64,000 nt of DNA from NCBI GenBank assembly GCA_030587365.1, contig JAUQZE010000009.1:9802-73801 (forward strand), read 5' to 3'. Origin of the DNA: Candidatus Freyarchaeota archaeon. Its GTDB lineage: Archaea > Asgardarchaeota > Jordiarchaeia > Jordiarchaeales > Jordiarchaeaceae. Shown here in pieces: positions 1 to 8,979 of this stretch (positions within the stretch are counted from its first letter, which is position 1; each line of letters opens with the position of its first letter). Position numbers and translations under genes: made by a program. The notes below the pieces were generated by a model. The model was not told the DNA's origin. It did not search any database and saw only the letters and a program-made list of their open reading frames with translations.

Positions 1-1
1 G

Positions 2-1231
2 TGGGATGTCGTCATTGAGGGACCTGCAAGAAAACAGTTCTGGGCACCGGAAAGCGGAGCTACAGATAGCATCGAATGGGATGAAAAGAAGAAGACATAT
101 TATAGAAGAAGAGCAAGTTCAAAAGATACATTGTATGGAGCCAAAATAGTCGACGGCATAGATGACTTCGATTTTAACATCTACCTCTACGACGCTGCCG
201 AAGAGGGGCAGAGAGGACTACCTTCAGAACTCAACAAGATGAACGCCATGCTTCAGGGAACCACGAAGTGGGCTGGACACCTCTGCACAACCGTTTCCAA
301 AATCGACGAATACGACTACGTAGAAAGATTAGGCGCAGAAGTAGCCGGAGGCGAAGAGGAGCTAAGAAAGAGACCCCTCTTCTGGACCGTTTACAACTAC
401 ATAGGAACACTGCAGTTAAACAGGTTCAACAGCTGGTTGCTCCGAGCGGCGATTAAACACCACTGGCCAATAATGCCCGCCGTGACTGCCGCAGCGCCAC
501 TACAGGCTCCCGCGATGGCCGCCGGAAACACAGCCATCAGCCACGCAGGGGTACTCTTTATGATAGCGCTCCAACAGTTCTACAACCCAGGCACAGCAGC
601 GGTAGCAAACAATATAGTTTTCAGTTTGAGCCCAAAGATTGGAAGGGGAGGCGGGTTGGGCGCACATTTTCTTTTGGGTTCAGGCGCTATGAATCAGCTA
701 TGGCACGAATTTTACGGCCTTCCGACGGCACAGTATGGCGGCACTTTCGCTTCAAGCCTTGATCAGCAAGCGTTTTCTCTTTCGAGTGGTATGGCTTTGC
801 AAATGGCGATGGGAACCGACATGATATTTATACAATGTGGAACAGAAGCCTTTGATCCTGCATTGATACCTATAGCCGCTGAGATAGCAAGGGCGGGTAA
901 AAATACCATGTCCACTTGGGATCAGATCAGTCCTACACCTGAAAACCTTGCTCTTGACGTGATTAAAGAGGTTGGGGCCAAGGGAGAGAAATGGATGACA
1001 CACAAGTATAACCTTAGTCATTTAAACAAAATATACCGCGAATCTTTCTGCCTTGAGAGCAGCGCTTTTGATGATTGGCTCAAAGGTGGAGCGCCTTCAT
1101 GGGTCTACGTTCGTTGTAGGGAGAAGTTGAAGGAACTGGAGAAACACGAACCAAAACCATTGCCGAATGACGTAGTTGAACGGATGGAAGCCATAGTGAA
1201 AGAAGGAAACGAGGAGCTGAAGGTGGGATAA
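2..1231 (+). CDS. MttB-family corrinoid methyltransferase, 5' end cut by window edge
   Basis: The frame is open to the left edge, giving at least 409 residues; the family usually has about 480-500, so roughly 80 N-terminal residues are missing. The segment from position 185 on (LLxxMxxGTTKW-like, then RKRPLFWTVYN), the Gly/Ala-rich TIM-barrel strands and the C-terminal HEPKPLPNDVVERME motif fit the trimethylamine methyltransferase (MttB, COG5598) family, which moves a methyl group from a methylated amine or betaine to a corrinoid protein. The reading frame has no internal TAG. Near where pyrrolysine sits in true MttB, after the YGLP motif, there is a Tyr codon (734-736), so this looks like a non-pyrrolysine member whose substrate may be a quaternary amine. 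The partner corrinoid protein starts 3 bases downstream. Confidence 0.85.
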   Translation, partial: WDVVIEGPARKQFWAPESGATDSIEWDEKKKTYYRRRASSKDTLYGAKIVDGIDDFDFNIYLYDAAEEGQRGLPSELNKMNAMLQGTTKWAGHLCTTVSKIDEYDYVERLGAEVAGGEEELRKRPLFWTVYNYIGTLQLNRFNSWLLRAAIKHHWPIMPAVTAAAPLQAPAMAAGNTAISHAGVLFMIALQQFYNPGTAAVANNIVFSLSPKIGRGGGLGAHFLLGSGAMNQLWHEFYGLPTAQYGGTFASSLDQQAFSLSSGMALQMAMGTDMIFIQCGTEAFDPALIPIAAEIARAGKNTMSTWDQISPTPENLALDVIKEVGAKGEKWMTHKYNLSHLNKIYRESFCLESSAFDDWLKGGAPSWVYVRCREKLKELEKHEPKPLPNDVVERMEAIVKEGNEELKVG

Positions 1232-1234
1232 GGA

Positions 1235-1891
1235 ATGACGGATAAGGAAAAAATCTTGGAAAAAATGGCGAAGGCTGTTGCAAGTTATGATGAGGATGCT
1301 ACTATGGCTGCTGTGGACGAAGCAATTAAAGCTGGGATTAATCCTGTGGAGGCCATCATGAAAGGTCTCAGTATAGGTATCAAGGATATCGGTGATAAGT
1401 TTGCGAAGGGCGAGGCCTACATCCCCGAGCTGATGTTGGCTGCTCAGGTTATGAGCAAGGCATCTGAAAAGCTTCAGGAACACATCCCGAAGGATAAATT
1501 GCCTAAACCCTTAGCCACGATGGTTATTGGAACTGTTCAAGGCGACATACATGACTTGGGCGTGAGCATAGTAACTGCAGTTTTCTCTGCGGCAGGATTT
1601 AAGATGTACAACATAGGTGCCGACCAGCCAGTAGAAAACTTCATAAAGAAGGCTGAAGAGGTCAATGCCGACATAATAGGTGCATCAGCCCTGATGAGCA
1701 ACACGCTTCAGCAACAGAGGCTCCTCGGCAACGCCCTCAAGAAGAGTGGTCTCAGGGACAAGTATATATACATGGTTGGCGGCGGAGCGTTTCCAGGAGA
1801 GGAATGGTGCAACGAGGTGGGGGCTGACGGCTACGCCACCGACGTAACCATAGCCTTGGAGAAAGTGAAAGAACTCCTCGAAATTAAATAG
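1235..1891 (+). CDS. Methyltransferase corrinoid protein (MttC/MtbC-like)
   Basis: A 218-residue protein with the two-domain layout of methylamine corrinoid proteins: a helical cap domain (about residues 1-88) and a B12-binding Rossmann domain (about 92-215). The cobalt-ligand motif D104-x-H106-x-x-G109 (GDIHDLG) is intact, followed by a SALMSNT segment near residue 150 and a GGGAF loop near 185 that hold the nucleotide tail. It accepts the methyl group from the upstream MttB-type enzyme and passes it to a second methyltransferase that is not in the window. It lies 3 bases after the mttB stop, so the two are co-transcribed. A C-rich then T-rich stretch (about 1919-1932) follows the gene and may end transcription. 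Confidence 0.93.
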   Translation: MTDKEKILEKMAKAVASYDEDATMAAVDEAIKAGINPVEAIMKGLSIGIKDIGDKFAKGEAYIPELMLAAQVMSKASEKLQEHIPKDKLPKPLATMVIGTVQGDIHDLGVSIVTAVFSAAGFKMYNIGADQPVENFIKKAEEVNADIIGASALMSNTLQQQRLLGNALKKSGLRDKYIYMVGGGAFPGEEWCNEVGADGYATDVTIALEKVKELLEIK

Positions 1892-2003
1892 GAATAAATA
1901 TAAGAGAGAATAACAAACTCCCCCATTTTTTATTTATCCTCCCACTCGCACATGAAAAATTTTTCACTATAAGAATAAGGGTTTGCGGTTAGGACACTCT
2001 TTT

Positions 2004-3740
2004 TTAGATGGTTTCTGGATGCTTTATCTTTTCCATAAACCGCTTGTCGATCTCTTTCAGCTCTTCTTCTTTCTCTAGAACTTTTCTAACCTGCTCATCC
2101 ATGATCCGTTTTCGTTCGCTTTCTTTTCTCTTCTCCTCTTCTTTTATTTCCTTTTGATTAGTGGCGGCGATAAAATCGTCAACCCTCAAAATAATTGCTG
2201 CGGTCTCGCTTGCAGATTTAATTGCATGCTGTTTGACCTTGAATGCGTCAACCAAACCTCTCTTCATCACATCTTCAACTTCACGTTCTATGGCATTAAT
2301 TCCAAGATGCGTACAGCCATTAGCATGCCCGGTCCTCAACTTTATCAAAACATCTATCGGGTCTAATCCGGAGTTAGCTGCAAGAGTCTTTGGAATAACT
2401 TCCATGGCAACTGCAAAAGCTTCTATTGCCAGCTGTTCCCTGCCTTTAAACGTCCTTGAAAAATCTCTTAACTTTCCAGCAACTTCCATTTCGATAGCTC
2501 CGCCACCCGCGATAATTTTTCCACTCTCGACGGTAACAGCCACAGCTTTAAGGCTGTCCTTAACAACCCTCTCAACTTCCTCTATCACATGTTCGGTTCC
2601 CCCTCTGATTAGCATTGTGGTTGCCTTTGGGTCTTTGCAGCGATTTATGAACAGCATCTCGTCGCCCGCGATTTTTCGAAGCTCCACTAACCCAGCATCG
2701 CCTAAGTCGTTCTCGGTTAAATCATCCACATTCGACACGATTTTGCCTCCCGTTGCTTTCTCCAATCTTAGCATATCTTTTTCTCCCACCAAATCCAACG
2801 CTAATACCCCTTCTTCAGCAAAGCAGTTAATTATCGATTCGCTAATGCGCTTACGGCAGAACAAAACCCTTGCACCGGCACGTTTAACATGCTCCACGAT
2901 TCCCTTGTTAAATTCTTTCTCCATATCAATGAAGCCTTTCAGCTGCTCTGGTTTCTTAATAACATACTCTTTTCTCCAATCCGTGGTCTTTCGTGTGAGA
3001 GGGTCAAGTGAACACCCCAAAAGAGCAATTTTTGCGTCTTCAATCTTTCCCGGCATCCTTGGATGAGGCTTACCTTTGGAGATGACCAATCCTCCAACTA
3101 ATTCAGAATCGTTTACGCTTCCCCCGGCTTTTTTAATGAAACCAACGTGTTCCACATCTACTATTATTTCGCCCATCTTCTCTTCGGCAACATGTTTAAC
3201 TGCGATAACGATAAGATCAGCAAGATGATTCTGCAAATCCGCACCGATTCTGCCGCCCATAACGGTTCGTGCTACCTTTTTCAGGGTCTCTTCCTCTTCG
3301 ATGGACACATGTATCGTGATACCATCTAAAATCTCTAATGTCCTCTTGGTAGCTTCATCATACCCCTTAATTATAACTGTGGGGTGAATCTTTTGATTCA
3401 ACAACTTCCCAGCTTCCTTAAGCAGTTCTGCTGCAAGTATTACGACGGTCTTAGTGCCATCACCAGCGATAGTATCCTGTGTCTTCGCAACATCTATAAG
3501 AATCTTGGAAATAGGATGAGTAACTTTCATCTTATCTAATAGCGTCTTACCATCATTTGTGATGACCACTTCTCCTGTCTCAGTGACCAGCATTTTGTTC
3601 ACTCCCTTAGGTCCCAACATTGTTTTTACAACCTCAGAAATCAACATTGCAACCATAATGTTCGTTCTTCTTACATCCTTATGTCTACTGTAGCCCTTAG
3701 ACAAGATCGACATTGGACGTCCAGTTAGCGTCGTAGCCAC
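2004..3740 (-). CDS. Thermosome (group II chaperonin) subunit with atypical charged C-terminus
   Basis: A 578-residue chaperonin with equatorial, intermediate and apical domains in normal order. Visible motifs: LGPKGVNKML, NDGKTLL, GDGTKT (canonical archaeal GDGTTT has Thr where this has Lys), AGGGAIEMEVA and GLDPIDVLIKL. It folds proteins as an ATP-driven double ring in the cytosol. Two things differ from the usual archaeal subunit: it is about 30 residues longer, and the Gly/Met-rich flexible tail that normally lines the cavity is replaced by about 50 Lys/Glu/Arg-rich residues likely to form a long helix. The start is GTG (3738-3740) with a GAGGAG ribosome site upstream. It may be one of several paralogous subunits in the genome. 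Confidence 0.95.
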   Translation of the reverse strand: MATTLTGRPMSILSKGYSRHKDVRRTNIMVAMLISEVVKTMLGPKGVNKMLVTETGEVVITNDGKTLLDKMKVTHPISKILIDVAKTQDTIAGDGTKTVVILAAELLKEAGKLLNQKIHPTVIIKGYDEATKRTLEILDGITIHVSIEEEETLKKVARTVMGGRIGADLQNHLADLIVIAVKHVAEEKMGEIIVDVEHVGFIKKAGGSVNDSELVGGLVISKGKPHPRMPGKIEDAKIALLGCSLDPLTRKTTDWRKEYVIKKPEQLKGFIDMEKEFNKGIVEHVKRAGARVLFCRKRISESIINCFAEEGVLALDLVGEKDMLRLEKATGGKIVSNVDDLTENDLGDAGLVELRKIAGDEMLFINRCKDPKATTMLIRGGTEHVIEEVERVVKDSLKAVAVTVESGKIIAGGGAIEMEVAGKLRDFSRTFKGREQLAIEAFAVAMEVIPKTLAANSGLDPIDVLIKLRTGHANGCTHLGINAIEREVEDVMKRGLVDAFKVKQHAIKSASETAAIILRVDDFIAATNQKEIKEEEKRKESERKRIMDEQVRKVLEKEEELKEIDKRFMEKIKHPETI

Positions 3741-3800
3741 CTTTTATCTCCTCATTTAAGCGAGTAACGAGCTGATTTGGTTGAATGGCGTATTGGAATC

Positions 3801-3815
3801 ACTTAAACTTTTATG
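3801..3815 (-). promoter_or_regulatory. Probable TATA box of the thermosome gene
   Basis: Read on the minus strand the segment is CATAAAAGTTTAAGT, an archaeal TATA-like element about 60-75 bases upstream of the GTG start, leaving room for a short leader that carries the GAGGAG ribosome site. Confidence 0.5.
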
Positions 3816-3948
3816 CTAGGCAATGTACTTGCGCCTCCTAAAGCATTAACGTTCTATTTTTATCGTTAAAATTAATAATATGTGATTACCGAAAGCCAGC
3901 ATAGATTCGCAAGCCGAGACGGCAAATTACACCTCATCGATAATAAAA

Positions 3949-4542
3949 TTAGGAGATGTCAAATCCTACAACAATCGACCCTAGTTCCGGCTTGTTCTCC
4001 TCCCCAAGTAATCCCTTTAAATATGCATCGCCGGCACGAGTGCAAAAGGCGAAGACCACATTTTTGACCCCGGCTTGTCTTTCTAACTGATCCAGTTTGA
4101 ATCCTCTACAAACAAAAAGCGTGGGAGCCATCTTTTCACCTCTCAGTTTTCGCAGCCTCTCCGGAAAGATGACGAGATTTTTCCCAAAAACGCGGATTTC
4201 CTCACCGAACTGCGATTTAACCTGATCAACATTGTCAGTTATAAAACCAATAATGATTTCCCCATGCTGTAAAATCACATGCGGACCACTAGGCCACTCA
4301 AAATCCATATCCGTGGAGCATGCAACTACCACTTCCCTAGATAACACTTCCCGCAGCCCCTCATTAAAACTACGACAACCAACCATAACACATCCTTCTG
4401 CCGCTGACTCAGCCTGCAGAAGAGAACAACGCTCGACATCACTTAAAACCCTAATTTTCCTTACACCCGGAACCTTCTTCAGAAAGGTAAGAACTTCGTT
4501 TATTAGGTCTGATGTACTCGATACCAAGAGATACCACACCAA
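3949..4542 (-). CDS. Unknown conserved-looking protein, probably leaderless
   Basis: A 197-residue protein that I do not recognise. It starts at TTG (4540-4542) or the next codon, GTG. It is mixed alpha/beta with hydrophobic strands (WYLLVSSTSDLI, HVILQHGEIIIGFIT, NVVFAFCTRAG) and Cys residues at about 39, 51, 56, 79, 144 and 166 with no metal-motif spacing. No signal peptide or membrane helix is evident. A TATA-like element lies only 16-28 bases upstream, which implies a leaderless transcript. It sits alone between the thermosome gene and a GNAT gene, both on the same strand but separated by promoters, so context says nothing about its job. Confidence 0.65.
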   Translation of the reverse strand: MVWYLLVSSTSDLINEVLTFLKKVPGVRKIRVLSDVERCSLLQAESAAEGCVMVGCRSFNEGLREVLSREVVVACSTDMDFEWPSGPHVILQHGEIIIGFITDNVDQVKSQFGEEIRVFGKNLVIFPERLRKLRGEKMAPTLFVCRGFKLDQLERQAGVKNVVFAFCTRAGDAYLKGLLGEENKPELGSIVVGFDIS

Positions 4543-4557
4543 AAATTTCGTTTTATT

Positions 4558-4570
4558 TTTTTTAAATACC
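4558..4570 (-). promoter_or_regulatory. TATA box for a leaderless transcript
   Basis: The minus strand reads GGTATTTAAAAAA here, 16-28 bases before the TTG/GTG start of the 197-residue unknown gene. Archaeal TATA boxes sit about 25 bases before the start of transcription, so the transcript should begin at or next to the start codon. Confidence 0.5.
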
Positions 4571-4769
4571 TTTCGTATTATTCCACAATGTCGCTTCTTT
4601 CGGATAATAGATTACTTGAACGCAAGTAAGAAACGGAAGAAACGGAACCGGAACATGGGCAAAGATGTTATTATCGCTAACCTAACCCTAAGTTGACGCT
4701 GTCGTAAACTGGGATGAGATTTTCTAAAAGTTCTTCTTCCTATTCTTTTTAACTTTTCCCGATAAGTTG

Positions 4770-5225
4770 TTATTTCCTGAACTTTTCCAAGTATACCAGT
4801 TTTAGATTCTCACTTATTTTTTCAGTTTTGAACTTCTTATATCCCAATTTTTGGTATAGGTACAGGTTTCGTTTACTCCTATGACCTGTAAACAACTCAA
4901 ATCTTTTACAGCCTTCAAAAATAGTTTCCATTTCATTCATAAGTTTTGTTCCAATTCCCTGGTTTTGAAAATCAGGATGTACTATTAGTCTTCCAATAAA
5001 ACAGGAGTCTCCTTTCTTGTATGCTCTTACGGATCCAACTATTTTATCATTAGTTACCGCTTTAAGAAATAATTGATTCGCAAAATCATTTTTTATTTCT
5101 TCTAAAGTTTGAGTTAATGGGGCAATGGTAAAATCGTTATATATTTCCGCTTCACTCTGATAAGCTAACTTTTGGAGTTCAAGAATTTCCGGCATATCCT
5201 CAATTACTGCACGTTCTATTTTCAT
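4770..5225 (-). CDS. GNAT-family N-acetyltransferase
   Basis: A 151-residue single-domain acetyltransferase. The acetyl-CoA pyrophosphate loop QNQGIGTKLM (Q/R-x-x-G-x-G/A pattern, about residues 89-98) follows the strand FIGRLIVHP, and the final NLYLYQKLGYKKF segment is the usual last helix and strand. It transfers an acetyl group from acetyl-CoA to an amine; the substrate cannot be told (N-terminal acetylation, a small amine or a toxin are all possible). It is flanked by unrelated genes and looks single-cistron. Confidence 0.85.
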   Translation of the reverse strand: MKIERAVIEDMPEILELQKLAYQSEAEIYNDFTIAPLTQTLEEIKNDFANQLFLKAVTNDKIVGSVRAYKKGDSCFIGRLIVHPDFQNQGIGTKLMNEMETIFEGCKRFELFTGHRSKRNLYLYQKLGYKKFKTEKISENLKLVYLEKFRK

Positions 5226-5295
5226 TATTTTACCCCAAGCAAATAGGTGAAAAAAAGGATAAAGAAAAGGGTAGGATATTTGTCTTTCTGGTGTT

Positions 5296-6882
5296 TTAGG
5301 GCAATCCGGTTACCGTGTAGTTTCTGTTCCACTCCACACTGTACTCGTAACTTACTGCAGTCTCCTCTCCGGGGTTGAGCTCTAGTTTCCATCTTAGAAT
5401 TCCTAGCTCCTGCTTATCTGGCTGAGGCTTTATCGAATTTATCTTAACGTCTATTTCTGGGGATAAGCTGTGTGGGATTCTGTCGGCCAGCTCTATTTTG
5501 GTCTTGTCACTGGAGTAGTTGTTTAATTTTATCAGGTACTTGTACTCGTTTCTAAGCTTGCCCTTGGTTATTCCGCCCTTCTCAGCTTCCCTTGCAACCA
5601 GTTTCTTTTCAACCTTAACATCGTATGTGAACCTCGCACCCAGCTTGAACTTCTCCCCGGGGGATATCAAACCTATTGAACTCTCCCCCATGTAGTCTCC
5701 GGAAGCGAAAACCTTCATCCTTCCCGGAAGGAGGACTCCTTCACCGTTTGTTATTTCATCCTGGGCTATAACCTCGCCCCCCGCCTCACTGTACCAGTAG
5801 TAGAACCTCTCGGAGGGGAAGGTGTTCTCAGTTAAAACTATGGGGTGATTCGCATTATCGGCGGGTATCGAGACACGTCCCGGAACGCTGTATATCTGGA
5901 TTCCCGAAAGGGATACTTCCGGCGTAGCAAAGGTCTCAACGAGTTCAGCTTCCGCCCCAGTTTCCTCCACTTCAGCCTGTTTCATTATTTCAGCCTTTGC
6001 TTCATCGCGCCCCGCTGGAGCTGAGGCCAGTGCTCCTGCTTCACGAGCTGACTTCTTTTCTGGTCGGGGTCTGTAAACATCTATGTAATAGGGTGTTGGT
6101 TCAATAACGACAGCGGGTTTCGACGTGGCTGTGGAAACCGTTAGCTGCACATTGTTCCAGTCTTCCCGCGTTCTGTTTCCTACAGCAGCGTTGGTTCTAA
6201 TTACGGCGTTTCCACCTTCAATGTTCACATCGTATACCGGAGCCCACGCCGCGCCACCCGTCTGGTACGTTATCTCAACTTTGAACTCAGAGCGTTGGGC
6301 TGCATCTATGGTTACGTCTACAACATATACCTGCTCCGTTTTGCTCTTGCTGTACTTCTGAATGTTATTAGTCACTATTTGCAGCTCGTCACTTACCTCT
6401 TTGAGCTTCCTGGACTTCTCCCTAATGGTTTTCTTCAGCTCTAGAATTTTCTCGGACGTGAGGGAGTCGAGGTCGGTTAGAGTGTTTATGCCGCTCTCTC
6501 CAGCCGAGTAGAACTGCGGGAAGGTAGCTACGAAACTATCGACAAGCGTTGAGAACTGTTTAACCCGGCCCTCATAGAACTGTATCTCCTCCTGAATCTC
6601 TCTTAACTGCTTTTCAAGCTCTTCCTTCCGGGCGAGAAGCGCCACCAAATCCCCCTCGGGCAGTAGTTCCCTCCAGAGGGGGTAAACGTTTATGTTAGAC
6701 AGGGCGCCCTTACCCTTGCCTTTAACCCTCACAGAGTTAGTGTCGATGTAGGGCGTAAGAACCTCAAAACTCAGAACATGGGTTCCCGGTTCAAGAGCTG
6801 TACTGGCGATACGAGTCACTCTAGCGCCGTCGCGAAAAATTGTAATGTAATCAATTTCCGAATCAGTGAATTTTACAGCCAT
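5296..6882 (-). CDS. DUF4139/DUF4140 (mucoidy inhibitor MuiA-like) protein
   Basis: A 528-residue protein. The N-terminal portion (about 1-65) matches the DUF4140 pattern, with FRDGARVTRIASTALEPGTH. A coiled coil follows (about 80-175, rich in Glu/Lys/Leu heptads). The DUF4139 beta-rich region covers the rest, with EVTYQTGGAAWAPVYDVNIE-like and NRTREDWNNVQLTVSTA segments that are typical of the family. A Pro/Ala-rich linker lies near 270-300. The family has no settled biochemical role; it is found in bacteria and archaea and in fungi. There is no signal peptide, so it is probably cytosolic here. It stands as a single gene. Confidence 0.88.
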   Translation of the reverse strand: MAVKFTDSEIDYITIFRDGARVTRIASTALEPGTHVLSFEVLTPYIDTNSVRVKGKGKGALSNINVYPLWRELLPEGDLVALLARKEELEKQLREIQEEIQFYEGRVKQFSTLVDSFVATFPQFYSAGESGINTLTDLDSLTSEKILELKKTIREKSRKLKEVSDELQIVTNNIQKYSKSKTEQVYVVDVTIDAAQRSEFKVEITYQTGGAAWAPVYDVNIEGGNAVIRTNAAVGNRTREDWNNVQLTVSTATSKPAVVIEPTPYYIDVYRPRPEKKSAREAGALASAPAGRDEAKAEIMKQAEVEETGAEAELVETFATPEVSLSGIQIYSVPGRVSIPADNANHPIVLTENTFPSERFYYWYSEAGGEVIAQDEITNGEGVLLPGRMKVFASGDYMGESSIGLISPGEKFKLGARFTYDVKVEKKLVAREAEKGGITKGKLRNEYKYLIKLNNYSSDKTKIELADRIPHSLSPEIDVKINSIKPQPDKQELGILRWKLELNPGEETAVSYEYSVEWNRNYTVTGLP

Positions 6883-6984
6883 AAAATTTCCTCATAATCA
6901 ATTAACAATAATATAAAAAGTCATCTGAGAGTTTTAACGTTTATTGAATTTCAAGCCTCCAGACTTTGCCAACCAACATTGCGT

Positions 6985-7926
6985 TCAAACTGGTTCAAAG
7001 GCATTTATACTCTCCAAGTGTTCAAGCATTTTGAGGTACATTCTATCTCTCTTTTTGAGGATTTCCTCTTCGCTCCGTTCGCCGTAATCGTAGATGCCCT
7101 TAGAGGTTTTCACCCCCAAGTGTCCTTTCTTCACCTTTTCCTCAAAAAGAGGGTGACTCACCCCGTAACTCTTCATTATATCGAGCACTAAATCAAGTCC
7201 CGTGAAGTCATAAGTCTGAACCACCCCCACGATGGGAAGTCGGACCCCAAGACTGGTCTTTACAGCTAGATCGATTTGCTCTGGGGTTGCCCAGCCTTTC
7301 TCCAGCATCTCTAATATCGCGAGAAAGATTTGGTTTTGAATCCGGTTGACAATGAAGGAGCGCACAAACTCTTTCAAAACCACAGGCCTCTTACCAAGCC
7401 TCTCCATCAACTTAGCGGTAAAGGTGACGACTTCTGGAGAGGTCTTCGGTCCTGGAACCACCTCAACTAAAGGAATTATGTGCGGCGGAGCGAACCAATG
7501 GGCAATAATCAACCGTCCAGGGTTTTTGACCTCCGCAATACTAAAGATGTCTAGTCCTGAGGTGTTGCTAGCCAAAACCGCATCCTCAGAACAGATATCA
7601 TCCAATTGCGAAAAAATCTTCTTCTTCACATCAGCAACTTCAGAAACTACCTCAAAGGCAAAGTCAACCCCCTGAGCCACAGCAGCCAGATCTGTGGATG
7701 GGTGAATACGTTTGAGAATCGCGGGAATCTTACTCTTAGATACACGCTTGAACTCTGCCAACGTATCTAAATTAGACTTTATCAGTCTCATAGCACGCTC
7801 CAGAATTTTTTCCTCCACATCCACAAGACCAACCTCAATGCCAGCCTGGGCAAACACCTGAGCAATGGAGTGTCCCATAACGCCAGCTCCAACAACAACA
7901 GCCCTCTTAACATCTTCTGCATCCAT
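6985..7926 (-). CDS. 3-hydroxyacyl-CoA dehydrogenase (first of two)
   Basis: A 313-residue NAD-dependent enzyme oxidising (S)-3-hydroxyacyl-CoA to 3-oxoacyl-CoA in beta-oxidation, or the reverse. The Rossmann motif GAGVMGHSIAQVFAQAG is at the N-terminus, ASNTSG carries the catalytic-loop Ser/Asn, IAHWFAPPHIIPLVEV contains the catalytic His with a Pro-Pro change after it, and the C-terminal helical domain includes FIVNRIQNQ. It lacks a fused crotonase domain. It lies about 140 bases downstream of a second, clearly diverged dehydrogenase (8068-8979), so the pair may act on different chain lengths or stereo-partners. Confidence 0.92.
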   Translation of the reverse strand: MDAEDVKRAVVVGAGVMGHSIAQVFAQAGIEVGLVDVEEKILERAMRLIKSNLDTLAEFKRVSKSKIPAILKRIHPSTDLAAVAQGVDFAFEVVSEVADVKKKIFSQLDDICSEDAVLASNTSGLDIFSIAEVKNPGRLIIAHWFAPPHIIPLVEVVPGPKTSPEVVTFTAKLMERLGKRPVVLKEFVRSFIVNRIQNQIFLAILEMLEKGWATPEQIDLAVKTSLGVRLPIVGVVQTYDFTGLDLVLDIMKSYGVSHPLFEEKVKKGHLGVKTSKGIYDYGERSEEEILKKRDRMYLKMLEHLESINAFEPV

Positions 7927-8067
7927 AATTTACCTCCTACAATTATATCCCTAAAAAAGAAAATCACTACTTACCTGAATAATTCATTATTCTCATACTT
8001 AACGATAATTCCTATATGGAAAAATGTGAGGTGAGCTTCACATCTTACTATTCGGGAGAATTTAATA

Positions 8068-8979
8068 CTACTTTTTCTTCTTAGGTTTGATAAAGTCTGG
8101 AGATGTAAACTCTAGTGGGCCTTTCCAGTCATAGAAGCCCTTGCCGGACTTCATCCCAAGCTCGCCCCTGTCAATCATGTCCTTCAATGCTTTTGGTGGT
8201 TTATCATCGGGGTTGCCGCTCTCTTTGTAGTACGACATTTCGATGTCGTAGACCACATCCAAACCGATTGAGTCCATTAGGGCAAACGGCCCCATATTCA
8301 TACCTGAGAATATTCTCCATGCACGATCCACATCCTTAAAGTCCGCGTATCCGCCCGCCCAAATCTTTAGGCATTCTTTCTTAACCGCCCGCCATACCCT
8401 GTTGAATACGAAGCCTAGGCACTCTTTCTTCACTACCAGCGGGACACAGTCGATACTCTCAATCCATTCTTTTCCTTTCTCAAGGGTCTCGTCGCTGGTT
8501 TTGGTTCCCCTCATGATGTCCACCATGGGTCTCTGGTAGATGGGAGCATAAAAGTGAACGTTTAACACCTTATCCTTCCGCTTAACCGCACCCTCGATCT
8601 TCGAGACCGGAATCGAGGAACTGTTTGTAGCGATAATCGCATGGGGTGGAGCTGCCTTGTCTATCTGGGCGAAAACTTTCTTCTTTAACTCCAAATCCTC
8701 GGGCACCGCCTCAAGAATGAAATCTGCGTCCGCCACCGCATCAGAGAGTTTATCGTGATAGGTGACTTTGCTAAGAACTTCTTTTTTATCTCCCTTAGCA
8801 TCCTTACCCATAAAGTAAAACTCAATGGTCCCGATCACGAATTCCTTAGCTTTCTCCAGTGCCTCAGGGCTGTTATCATAAATACGTAAAGCATAACCAT
8901 GCGTCGCTGCCCAGGCGGCAATCTGCTTGCCCATAAAACCCGCACCAATCATGGAAACTGTCTTTATCTCCTTACCCAT
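8068..8979 (-). CDS. 3-hydroxyacyl-CoA dehydrogenase (second of two)
   Basis: A 303-residue paralogue of the gene at 6985-7926. Motifs: GAGFMGKQIAAWAATHG (NAD binding), ATNSSSIPVSKI, LNVHFYAPIYQRPMVDI with the catalytic His, and GFVFNRVWRAVKKECL. It ends in a Lys-rich tail. It differs from its neighbour in the residues around the catalytic His and in the substrate-lid region, suggesting a different acyl-CoA. A good ribosome site (GGAGG) lies just before the ATG. Together with the acyl-CoA ligase at 37.9-39.6 kb it points to acyl-CoA oxidation. Confidence 0.92.
   Translation of the reverse strand: MGKEIKTVSMIGAGFMGKQIAAWAATHGYALRIYDNSPEALEKAKEFVIGTIEFYFMGKDAKGDKKEVLSKVTYHDKLSDAVADADFILEAVPEDLELKKKVFAQIDKAAPPHAIIATNSSSIPVSKIEGAVKRKDKVLNVHFYAPIYQRPMVDIMRGTKTSDETLEKGKEWIESIDCVPLVVKKECLGFVFNRVWRAVKKECLKIWAGGYADFKDVDRAWRIFSGMNMGPFALMDSIGLDVVYDIEMSYYKESGNPDDKPPKALKDMIDRGELGMKSGKGFYDWKGPLEFTSPDFIKPKKKK

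Noticed and set aside
2161..3066. 301-codon plus-strand open frame opposite the thermosome gene
   Set aside because: It is an antisense shadow of a well-supported chaperonin gene.
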